A stretch of 15,646 nucleotides of DNA from an uncultured Bacilli bacterium (GTDB taxonomy: Bacteria; Bacillota_I; Bacilli_A; RF39; UBA660): the NCBI GenBank assembly GCA_934149245.1, contig CAKPER010000029.1, forward strand, positions 1 to 15,646. The letters run 5' to 3'. Position 1 is the first letter of the stretch; every line of letters begins with the position of its first letter. Positions 6,335-12,582 of the stretch are shown piece after piece. The notes under the pieces were generated by a model that saw only the letters and a program-made list of their open reading frames with translations, was not told where the DNA came from and made no database searches. Position numbers and translations under genes: made by a program.

Positions 6335-7882
6335 TTATCCAAAAATACGTTTGAAAATACTTACTTTTTCATTACTATCAAATTTATCACAATAGCAAAT
6401 GTTTATTATATCTTCACTAGTATTCTTTTCTACCAAATTAGATAGTTTGTCAAAATACTTATTAGCGGCGTTATTGGTTTTAAATTTTTTCAATAACATT
6501 TGTGGAATTGGTTTATTCTTATATACAATTAAAATGTATACTAAAAGTTCATTATAATTCACATTTGGTTGTACTTTCATCACAGAATAACGAACAAAAC
6601 CTTTTTCTAAATCTTTTGTATTAACAACTTTACCATCATCAAAATAAAATAATTCAGGTCTCTTTTTCTTCTCACTTGATATTAATTTATATAATTTTTT
6701 TAACTTTTTATCCATTAATTTTTCCACCTTTTCTTTATCTAATTTATTTAATAAAGATATATATAACCCATTTTGAATAAATGCTTTATCTAAATCGTCA
6801 TAATAAATATTTGTTATACCACCATTATCAAACTTTACTTTAACAGTTGGAATCTTACCTTCTATTAATTTTATTAATTCATTTTTATCTACTTCAATAA
6901 AACTTAATACTTCATTTTTATCAAAATCTTTGAAATCGGTTACATTTTTATCAATATCTACTGAATAATAATATTGAAATTCTTTTATCTTGTAATCACT
7001 TTTGATTGTTTTATTACATCTACGGTATTCAATAAATCTTAAATCTTTAGAATCAATATCTAACCCAGTTTCCTCTTTAATTTCTCTTATACCATCGGTA
7101 GGTGTTTCTCCAGTAATTAAATGTCCCCCAACAGTGATTTCCAATAAAGCCTTTTTATGAATTCCATTATGACTTGGATTTTTTACTTGCATAAAAACTT
7201 TATTGGTTTTGCTATTAAAAATTAAACATCCAAATACACGGTGCCAATACCCTAATCTATGAGCTTCGTTTTTTTCACAGTAGCCAAGATAATCTTCGTT
7301 TTCATCATAGATATCAATATATTCTTGTCTATTTACTTCACCTTTTCTAAATCTTTCTAAAAAGCCATTAGCATCATCACACATCAAACTAAATTCTTTA
7401 ATCAAATTTAATTTATGTTTTTTACCAATATTGTAAGTTATAATAAATAGTTTAAATATTCTATCTTTTATAAAGTCATAACTTGTTTCAAAACCAACTC
7501 TATTTTTTTTAAATCTCGCACTATTATTTTCCATAATAACTTCAGCAAGTTGTCCCATTAAAATAGATAAGCCATTTACATTACTAGATTTATAATCTTT
7601 CAAATTTTCAATTTCATACATATCAATATTCATTATTCTAGCAAGATTAATTAACTGTAACAAAACATCAGCAAGCTCATCACCAAGATTATTTATAACT
7701 CTTTTGTTTTCTTTAACATCATTATCTTGATCTAATACTGTATAAACATGTCCTACTTGAACTAATAACTCTTGAACATAATCACTAGCTTCCCATTTTT
7801 TAGATTTAGTAATGTCGAAATCACTTACAAGTTTCAAGGCATGGTCATAATGAGTATTGAGAAATTTTAATATATCTTTCAT
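6335..7882 (-). CDS. MazG-like and Nudix domain fusion, predicted nucleotide pyrophosphohydrolase
   Basis: A 515-residue fusion. Residues about 28-90 look like a MazG-type helical bundle: DELADVLLQLINLA holds an ExxD metal motif (E69, D72), but the partner ExxE helix reads QVGH (42-45), so its acidic residues are lost. A second similar half (GQLAEVIM, about 110-175) follows. Residues about 205-345 are a Nudix hydrolase with GYWHRVFGCLIF and a Nudix box from G253 to L274 (GHLITGE, then REIKEETGL). The box has only six residues between E259 and R266; the consensus has seven. The last 130 residues are basic and unrecognised. Its start overlaps the stop of the radical SAM gene in TAATG, so the two are translationally coupled. 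Nudix and MazG proteins cleave nucleoside di- and triphosphates. A substrate made by the radical SAM partner is an inference. Confidence 0.78.
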   Translation of the reverse strand: MKDILKFLNTHYDHALKLVSDFDITKSKKWEASDYVQELLVQVGHVYTVLDQDNDVKENKRVINNLGDELADVLLQLINLARIMNIDMYEIENLKDYKSSNVNGLSILMGQLAEVIMENNSARFKKNRVGFETSYDFIKDRIFKLFIITYNIGKKHKLNLIKEFSLMCDDANGFLERFRKGEVNRQEYIDIYDENEDYLGYCEKNEAHRLGYWHRVFGCLIFNSKTNKVFMQVKNPSHNGIHKKALLEITVGGHLITGETPTDGIREIKEETGLDIDSKDLRFIEYRRCNKTIKSDYKIKEFQYYYSVDIDKNVTDFKDFDKNEVLSFIEVDKNELIKLIEGKIPTVKVKFDNGGITNIYYDDLDKAFIQNGLYISLLNKLDKEKVEKLMDKKLKKLYKLISSEKKKRPELFYFDDGKVVNTKDLEKGFVRYSVMKVQPNVNYNELLVYILIVYKNKPIPQMLLKKFKTNNAANKYFDKLSNLVEKNTSEDIINICYCDKFDSNEKVSIFKRIFG

Positions 7883-9006
7883 TACCTTTCACCACCCTTT
7901 AATACTAATGGTTTAGCCCCATTCAAAGATGAATTATAAGTGTTTTTCACTATATTATTAGTAGAAATATATACCTTAACCCCTAATTTATAAGATAAGT
8001 AAGAAGCATCACTTATCTTCAAATCTATATTCTTTAGTTCTAAACTACCATATTCATCAAAAATATATTCAACATTAGTAATATCAAAATCTAATTTTTC
8101 TAATAATTTTTTACATCTAGATATTATTAGTTCTCTATTTAATTGTTGATGAGCTAGGCAACATCTTTCTCTTTGTTCTTCACTACAATGATTATAGTTT
8201 TGACATTCAAAACTTCCATAATATTGTGTTGAGGATCTTTTAAGTTTTGTATTTAAGCCACAAGTATTTGTTTGAAATATTTGTTGCTTATGAGAGTAAT
8301 TATCGTTAAAATAATTCCAAGCATTTTCAGGCCATACACAGTTAGCCTTTAAACACTTGTCTTTATTTTTCTTAATTTCATCCCAACATTCTATCTTATC
8401 AATAAAAGTTTCAATTAATGCCAAGCCTGTCGTTACTGATATATCAGTATATTGATTAACATAATCAAGTATTTCTGTAATTCTCTTTGAATCTGAATTT
8501 TGTGGTAAAAACGGTCTATAATAATGAATTACATCTATTCCATTTTCACTCAATTTCTTAAAGTTATCTCTTAAAATATCTTCACTTATTCGTGGTTCTA
8601 TTTCTTTTCCTAGTCCAGAATAACTAATATAGAACACTATATTTTGATTATTTTCTTTTATTTTTTTAGCACGAGTTATCATTTCTTCTGGAATTTTACA
8701 TTTTGTTATAATTATTAAGTCATTTTTAATATTATGCTTTTCAATTTCATCTAGTAATTCCAATAAATACTTAAAGTTTTTAGGATTTACAAAAACATCA
8801 GTGTTTGGCAATAAACATAACGGAATATCTTTATCATAATATTTATAATCTAATAGTGTTTCTACTGCCTCTTTAGGTGTTGCTAATTGTTTTGGAAAAC
8901 AATTATTATCACCTGTCGCTTGCAATAAACAATATTTGCATCCATTTGGGCAACCAAGAATTGAATTGATGGCTAGCCAACTAGAGTGCATTTCTACAAC
9001 TGCCAT
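7882..9006 (-). CDS. Radical SAM enzyme of unassigned subfamily
   Basis: The protein is 374 residues from the ATG ending at 9006. I chose this start because AAAGGAGG lies 6 nt before it. A TTG 21 nt further upstream would put that ribosome binding site inside the gene. The radical SAM cluster is C19-C23-C26 in GCPNGCKYC, in the expected CxxxCxxC spacing. The following strands (LLPNTDVF, LIIITKCK, IVFYISYSG, IDVIHYYRPF) fit a partial TIM barrel. A C-terminal cysteine group (C249, C268, C274, C282, C283) could bind an auxiliary Fe-S cluster or zinc. The first residues (MHSSWLAINSILGC) are slightly reminiscent of spore-photoproduct-lyase-like proteins, but I cannot assign a reaction. It forms an operon with the MazG/Nudix protein, which points to nucleotide chemistry. 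Confidence 0.85.
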   Translation of the reverse strand: MAVVEMHSSWLAINSILGCPNGCKYCLLQATGDNNCFPKQLATPKEAVETLLDYKYYDKDIPLCLLPNTDVFVNPKNFKYLLELLDEIEKHNIKNDLIIITKCKIPEEMITRAKKIKENNQNIVFYISYSGLGKEIEPRISEDILRDNFKKLSENGIDVIHYYRPFLPQNSDSKRITEILDYVNQYTDISVTTGLALIETFIDKIECWDEIKKNKDKCLKANCVWPENAWNYFNDNYSHKQQIFQTNTCGLNTKLKRSSTQYYGSFECQNYNHCSEEQRERCCLAHQQLNRELIISRCKKLLEKLDFDITNVEYIFDEYGSLELKNIDLKISDASYLSYKLGVKVYISTNNIVKNTYNSSLNGAKPLVLKGGER

Positions 9007-9036
9007 AAAATTCCTCCTTTTGTGCAACTATACTAC

Positions 9037-9065
9037 CACATAATGTCAAAAATAGTGCAAGTCAA
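9037..9065 (-). promoter_or_regulatory. Weak candidate promoter of the radical SAM operon
   Basis: On the minus strand TTGACT (9060-9065) is followed after 17 nt by TATGTG (9037-9042), which would give a leader of about 24 nt. The -10 is poor. A TTGCAC/TAGTAT pair at 19 nt is an alternative. Confidence 0.35.
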
Positions 9066-9083
9066 TTTTACAACAGTAAATGC

Positions 9084-9116
9084 AAAAATGCCTAGCATCC
9101 ATTAGGAACACTAGGC
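9084..9116 (-). terminator. Intrinsic terminator after the Abi gene and downstream RNA copy
   Basis: On the minus strand GCCTAG and CTAGGC pair around a 15-nt loop and are followed by ATTTTTG. The T-tract overlaps a TGCAAAAATGCC sequence (9081-9092) that also resembles the palindromic element seen at two other promoters. Confidence 0.7.
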
Positions 9117-9158
9117 TTTGAATGACTTAGAGCTTCTAAAGTTTTCTAAGTACCACTC
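9084..9158 (-). ncRNA. Abi-associated small structured RNA, downstream copy
   Basis: About 75 nt on the minus strand, starting 16 nt after the Abi stop. It begins GAGTGGT, then a 7-bp stem ACTTAGA/TCTAAGT (9145-9151 with 9125-9131) closing a 13-nt loop, then the GCCTAG/CTAGGC terminator hairpin. The loop is identical to that of the upstream copy at 10074-10117. Two stem pairs differ by compensatory changes (C-G to T-A, G-C to A-T), which supports a selected RNA structure. A TATAAT lies 6 nt before GAGTGG, so it could be made on its own as well as being the 3' end of the abi message. The published abiF RNA motif found near Abi_2 genes is the likely relative, but I could not compare it. Confidence 0.75.
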
Positions 9159-9164
9159 AATTAT

Positions 9165-9194
9165 ATTATATGTTTAATCTTGGTTTTTATTCAC
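9165..9194 (-). promoter_or_regulatory. Candidate promoter of the downstream RNA copy
   Basis: TATAAT (9165-9170) sits at the same distance from GAGTGG as the TATAGT of the upstream copy. The -35 candidate GTGAAT (9189-9194, 18-nt spacer) is weak and lies in the end of the abi gene. Confidence 0.45.
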
Positions 9195-10061
9195 TGGAAA
9201 CCCCATTCTACTAAGAACATCATTAATATCAATAGAATTTAAACTATGTTCCAAGTTAGATATTTCCTGATTGATTTCAGTTTTAAAATTAGTAGCATAC
9301 TCTAAACTTAATAATTTTTCCATACACTTTATCATCATATATAAATTAGTTGATTTATCTTCATTTACATACTTCTTATCAATCATTTTGAACTTAATAT
9401 AGTGCTTACTTTTAAAACTATAAATTCTATCCATGTGGGCACTTATATTACGAATAAATGTTAAATTTTTTAATACTTGCTTTAATATATTATCAGATAA
9501 TTTAAACTTTTTAGCTATTGCTTGACGATCAGATTGTTCAAGTAATCCATAATATCTACTTAATAACCCAAATGTCAAAACTTTTGTTAAAACAAATGGA
9601 GGAATAAAACCGTATTTATCTTTATAATGAGTAATAGCACTGTGAACTTTATAGTCATCTTCAATTTGTTGATTTATTTTTAAAATAAGTTCCTTTCTGT
9701 TATCTATACTTGCTTCATTATCCAACTTTTCTTCATCTAAATAAGATTCTAAACCATAATGAAATGCCACTTGATTTGCTATTAATGCCTTTATATTTGT
9801 TTCAATTTCTAGAGTATATTTTAGAAATATATATTTTAAATTTTTATCAAATTGATATAGAGAGTAAATTTCTTCAAAAGTAACATCAGGCTTATAACAA
9901 TTTTCTTTATTTGTATCTTTAAAAATATCTTTATAACTATTTACAATAGAATAATATGAGTATTTGTCTATTATAGATAAGGCTTCTTCTTTGTTTATAA
10001 CTCTAACATTTTTAGATTCTAAATACTCAATTAATTCTTCATTACTTTTGTATTCTTTCAT
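9174..10061 (-). CDS. Abi_2 family (AbiD/AbiF-like) HEPN abortive-infection protein
   Basis: A 295-residue helical protein with the Abi_2 layout. It opens with SNEELIEYLESKNVRV and YSYYSIVNSYKDIF. A central LYQFDKNLKYIFLKYTLEIETNIKALIANQVA block follows in pieces typical of the family, then PPFVLTKVLTFGLLSRYY. The HEPN ribonuclease motif is R204-x4-H209 in RNISAHMDR. Proteins of this family stop phage growth by abortive infection, probably by cutting RNA. AGGAGG lies 6 nt before the ATG, directly after the T-run of a small RNA (10074-10117), so abi is expressed only by read-through of that RNA's terminator or from an unseen promoter. A second copy of the RNA follows the stop codon. By analogy with RNA-controlled toxins, the RNAs may restrain or guide the protein. 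That role is inferred. Confidence 0.88.
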   Translation of the reverse strand: MKEYKSNEELIEYLESKNVRVINKEEALSIIDKYSYYSIVNSYKDIFKDTNKENCYKPDVTFEEIYSLYQFDKNLKYIFLKYTLEIETNIKALIANQVAFHYGLESYLDEEKLDNEASIDNRKELILKINQQIEDDYKVHSAITHYKDKYGFIPPFVLTKVLTFGLLSRYYGLLEQSDRQAIAKKFKLSDNILKQVLKNLTFIRNISAHMDRIYSFKSKHYIKFKMIDKKYVNEDKSTNLYMMIKCMEKLLSLEYATNFKTEINQEISNLEHSLNSIDINDVLSRMGFPVNKNQD

Positions 10062-10073
10062 TATTAGCCTCCT

Positions 10074-10117
10074 AAAAAAAATGACTCAGGGCTTCTAAAG
10101 TTTCCTGAGTACCACTC
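10074..10117 (-). ncRNA. Abi-associated small structured RNA, upstream copy
   Basis: A self-contained unit of about 44 nt on the minus strand. A strong promoter (TTGACA, 17 nt, TATAGT) is followed 7 nt later by GAGTGGT, then ACTCAGG/CCTGAGT (10104-10110 with 10084-10090) closing a 13-nt loop, then eight T after a CA. The stem and T-run act as an intrinsic terminator. The ribosome binding site of the abi gene begins at the end of the T-run. The loop and the flanking GAGTGGTACT are shared with the downstream copy, and the stems covary. GAGT could also pair with the ACTC of the stem, giving an alternative fold. Confidence 0.8.
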
Positions 10118-10124
10118 GATATAA

Positions 10125-10153
10125 ACTATATCATTTTTATTTATATTTGTCAA
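10125..10153 (-). promoter_or_regulatory. Strong promoter of the upstream small RNA
   Basis: On the minus strand TTGACA (10148-10153) and TATAGT (10125-10130) are separated by exactly 17 nt. The -35 box lies in the last codons of the lysR gene. Confidence 0.8.
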
Positions 10154-11021
10154 TATCGCCTTTAAAAAATGTTAAGAATTCTTTTGATGATGGAGATAAG
10201 TTCTCACCAATATAAGAAATATTAATATTTTTCTTTATATCAATATCAAAATATTTTAAATCATTATTAACTCCCATAGTTTTTGGAATTAATGAACAAC
10301 CTATGCCATTCAAAGCCAAATCAAGTGAAGAATTATAATTGGATGTTTCTATAGATAAATTCTTAGATATACTATTTTTTTCAAGAAGTTTCTCAAAATT
10401 AATTCTTTCCTCTTTACTCCTTACAGGAAGTATTAAAGGAACATTCGCTATATCACTTAGATTATTTATAATAAATTTCTTATCGTTATATCCTAGTACA
10501 AAGCTTTCTTCATAAATCTTAGAATTAACAACACCACTAGATTTTTGTAAATCTAAATTTTCATCAATAACAAAGTCTATGTTATAATGAATTAACTTTT
10601 CATAAAGTTCCTTTGAAGGAAGATTAATAATCTTAAAAGAAGTATCTGGATATTTGTCTTTAAAAGAAATAATTTTATCGTTTAACAAACTAATCTCTAA
10701 ATCAGATGATATACCTATTGAAATTTTACCAGAATTTAAGTCTTTATTTTGCCTAAAACTTTTTTCAGTAAGAAAAAGTAAATTATAAGCCTTCTCATAT
10801 CCTTCAAATAATAATTTTCCATCTTCAGTTAATTCAATATAATTTTTAGAATTTTTTTTAATTAATTTTGTTCCCATTAACCCTTCCAATGCTTTAATAT
10901 GCCTTGAAACATTAGATTTATCTATTTTTAATTTTGACGATGCATCAGATAAATCCTTAGATTGTCCAACAATTACAAAAGTTCTTATTAAATCCAAATT
11001 CATTGACTGAGTATTTAACAT
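10137..11021 (-). CDS. LysR-type transcriptional regulator
   Basis: A 294-residue protein with a LysR N-terminal winged helix: LDLIRTFVIVGQ, then DASSKLKIDKSNVSRHIKALEG (about 20-48 in two pieces), MGTKLIKK and YIELTEDGKLLFEGYE. A linker helix and a periplasmic-binding-fold effector domain follow from about residue 93 (GKISIGISSDLE) to the end. GGGGGA precedes the ATG; M7 (MNLDL) is an alternative start. The gene has a strong promoter with two TGCA palindromes just upstream of the -35 box, the usual place for LysR autoregulation or activation. The same element precedes an ArpU-like gene and possibly the radical SAM operon, so this protein is one candidate for their regulator. The effector is unknown. 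Confidence 0.88.
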   Translation of the reverse strand: MLNTQSMNLDLIRTFVIVGQSKDLSDASSKLKIDKSNVSRHIKALEGLMGTKLIKKNSKNYIELTEDGKLLFEGYEKAYNLLFLTEKSFRQNKDLNSGKISIGISSDLEISLLNDKIISFKDKYPDTSFKIINLPSKELYEKLIHYNIDFVIDENLDLQKSSGVVNSKIYEESFVLGYNDKKFIINNLSDIANVPLILPVRSKEERINFEKLLEKNSISKNLSIETSNYNSSLDLALNGIGCSLIPKTMGVNNDLKYFDIDIKKNINISYIGENLSPSSKEFLTFFKGDIDKYK

Positions 11022-11047
11022 ACTAAATCCCCCTTTTGATGGCTTAT

Positions 11048-11076
11048 ATACTATCTTAAAAAGTCATATTTGTCAA
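11048..11076 (-). promoter_or_regulatory. Promoter of the lysR gene
   Basis: On the minus strand TTGACA (11071-11076) and TAGTAT (11048-11053) have a 17-nt spacer. The start codon is about 20 nt after the expected transcription start. Confidence 0.75.
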
Positions 11077-11086
11077 TCATTTTGAT

Positions 11087-11127
11087 TGCAATTTTGCATT
11101 TTTTTATACTTTTTATGCAATTTTGCA
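11087..11127. promoter_or_regulatory. Two TGCAATTTTGCA palindromic elements upstream of lysR
   Basis: TGCAATTTTGCA occurs at 11087-11098 and 11116-11127, a 29-bp period. The promoter-proximal copy begins 10 bp upstream of the -35 box, the same spacing as at the ArpU-like promoter near 6150. With flanks the four clear copies fit WTGCAWTTTTGCAW. Confidence 0.65.
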
Positions 11128-11173
11128 ACTTGATAATTGGTTATAATACTTAATCTTTATTATTCTAACTCAT

Positions 11174-11199
11174 AAAAATGACTATCACAATGGATAATC
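11174..11199 (-). terminator. Intrinsic terminator after the single-pass membrane protein gene
   Basis: On the minus strand GATTATC-CATTGT-GATAGTC forms a 7-bp stem with one wobble pair, followed by ATTTTT. It begins 8 nt after the stop codon. Confidence 0.55.
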
Positions 11200-11206
11200 A
11201 CATTTA

Positions 11207-11725
11207 CTATAAATTCCTAATTGTTACAGGTAAGATATCTTTTTTGGTCTCATTGTCCACTTTATATTCAATTTCAAAATACCAATCTTTAATATGATTG
11301 ACTTTGTTTTTTGTAAATAATTCATTATAGCCAATATTTTCTGTTAGGCGTTTAGAGTTTAAATCATCTGATGAAACTATTAGCTCATCATTATATTTTA
11401 AACTAACAATTGCAATATCATCATTTTTAATCGACAAATCTTTTATTACTACCTTGCCAGTATTTAGATAATATTTATTGCTAGCTTTTATAAAAACAGA
11501 ATTACTAAAATCAAATTTTTCACCATTAGCATTTAATAAATAAACAAAACTCCTATGTTCGTAAAAATAAAAGCCAAATGCTATTAATGCTATTAAAAGA
11601 ATTGTTATTATACTACCGCCGATTAAAAATACTCTTTTTTCTCTCTTTTGGCAATATGTTAATACATCAGTTATTGAATTCATATTAACAGATTCTTTTT
11701 TTAATAGCTGTTTTTTCTTAAACAT
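11207..11725 (-). CDS. Single-pass membrane protein of unknown function
   Basis: A 172-residue protein that I do not recognise. The first 35 residues are lysine-rich and would be cytoplasmic. A transmembrane helix follows at about 36-53 (IGGSIITILLIALIAFGF). The remaining 115 residues, outside the cell by the positive-inside rule, look beta-rich (NANGEKFDFSNSVFIKA, VIKDLSIKNDDIAIVSLKY). No cysteine pairs, lipobox or catalytic motif is visible. AAAGGAG precedes the ATG, and an intrinsic terminator follows. It stands between lysR and the 183-residue gene with terminators on both sides, so it is probably transcribed alone. Confidence 0.7.
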   Translation of the reverse strand: MFKKKQLLKKESVNMNSITDVLTYCQKREKRVFLIGGSIITILLIALIAFGFYFYEHRSFVYLLNANGEKFDFSNSVFIKASNKYYLNTGKVVIKDLSIKNDDIAIVSLKYNDELIVSSDDLNSKRLTENIGYNELFTKNKVNHIKDWYFEIEYKVDNETKKDILPVTIRNL

Positions 11726-11792
11726 TTTTTCTCCTTTCCAAATTTTTATCCCTATTAATTTTTAAAATATTAAATTAATAGTTATTTTTATC

Positions 11793-11818
11793 AAAAAGAA
11801 CACATAAATAGTGCTCTT
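11793..11818 (-). terminator. Intrinsic terminator after the 183-residue gene
   Basis: On the minus strand AAGAGCAC-TATTTAT-GTGTTCTT pairs over 8 bp with one wobble and is followed by TTT. It lies about 55 nt beyond the stop codon at 11873 and overlaps the start of an inverted repeat. Confidence 0.6.
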
Positions 11819-11834
11819 ATAAAAAGGTAAGTTT
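11811..11834 (+). repeat. Left arm of an inverted repeat around the 183-residue gene
   Basis: GTGCT, five extra bases, then AAAAAGGTAAGTTT. The 14-bp core is a perfect inverted match to 12447-12460, and GTGCT is also matched there. Both arms read inward toward the gene between them. Confidence 0.55.
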
Positions 11835-11839
11835 TGGGG

Positions 11840-11869
11840 TACTACTAATTACTACTATATTACTACATT
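11840..11869. repeat. Three 10-bp tandem repeats (TACTACTAAT type)
   Basis: TACTACTAAT, TACTACTATA and TTACTACATT follow one another just after the 183-residue gene. Each unit is about one helical turn. They may be a protein-binding array or simple slippage. Confidence 0.45.
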
Positions 11870-11872
11870 TTA

Positions 11873-12424
11873 TTATAATTCAATAGTTTTGTATTTCCAT
11901 TTGTCTTTTGAGAAATTTTTGATTTCCTTACTATAATCTTTATTTTTTAATAAATAACAAAAACTAGCCAAATATAAATAAATATATAAAATTTCTAAAT
12001 GAATACTATCATTAGAAACACTATTATGAATACTATAGTCTATTACATTATTAACACTTATTGGTAATGTTAATTTTCTGTTATTATGACCTATTGCTTT
12101 TAAAACCAAATCAGAAGCAACATTAACACTATCGTTCATTTCATCCATTTTTTCATCTTCGGTAAAAAATTCAAATATATCATCAATATCTCTTTGCATA
12201 ATAATATATTGTACATACTCAAATTTTGTTGATTGAATAATTTCTAAATATTTATTAATTCCACATTCCAAAATCTCATTTTGCTTATCTATGGATAAAT
12301 CCTTTAAATTACTCATAACATTTGCAATATCATACTTATAAACAATGGTTGTGATTATTTTTAAATCACTATTAATATTTTTTTCAATAATATTAGTATA
12401 ATCTTCTATGCTTTGCTCTTTCAT
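11873..12424 (-). CDS. Helical cytoplasmic protein of unknown function
   Basis: A 183-residue protein with no family I recognise. It is predicted to be almost all helix, acidic in the first two thirds (EFFTEDEKMDEMNDSVN) and without membrane spans, signal peptide or cysteine motif. The C-terminal part (LEILYIYLYLASFCYLL) is rich in aromatic residues. AAGAGGT precedes the ATG. The gene has its own terminator and lies between two arms of a roughly 19-bp inverted repeat, so it may have arrived as a single-gene cassette. There is no sign of a partner gene on the same strand. A defence or inhibitor role would fit the neighbourhood but has no direct support. Confidence 0.65.
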   Translation of the reverse strand: MKEQSIEDYTNIIEKNINSDLKIITTIVYKYDIANVMSNLKDLSIDKQNEILECGINKYLEIIQSTKFEYVQYIIMQRDIDDIFEFFTEDEKMDEMNDSVNVASDLVLKAIGHNNRKLTLPISVNNVIDYSIHNSVSNDSIHLEILYIYLYLASFCYLLKNKDYSKEIKNFSKDKWKYKTIEL

Positions 12425-12446
12425 TATTTAACCTCTTTTCTTAAAT

Positions 12447-12465
12447 AAACTTACCTTTTTAGCAC
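12447..12465 (-). repeat. Right arm of an inverted repeat around the 183-residue gene
   Basis: On the minus strand this reads GTGCTAAAAAGGTAAGTTT. It matches the left arm at 11811-11834 except for a 5-bp insertion there. Confidence 0.55.
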
Positions 12466-12582
12466 ATAAAATTCTAATTATTTACATATATTAAAGTTAT
12501 AACTTACTACAGAGTGGTAATGGTATAAAAAATTTAAACTTATTACAATAATAGTATGTTATTTATGTAGGGATGTGATAAT

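Noticed and set aside
9007..9027. Earlier TTG start for the radical SAM protein (MHKRRNF...)
   Set aside because: The strong AAAGGAGG lies within these codons and is correctly spaced for the ATG at 9006.
12511..12524. GAGTGGTA match to the Abi-associated RNA on the plus strand
   Set aside because: Only 8 bases match; the stem, loop and terminator are absent.
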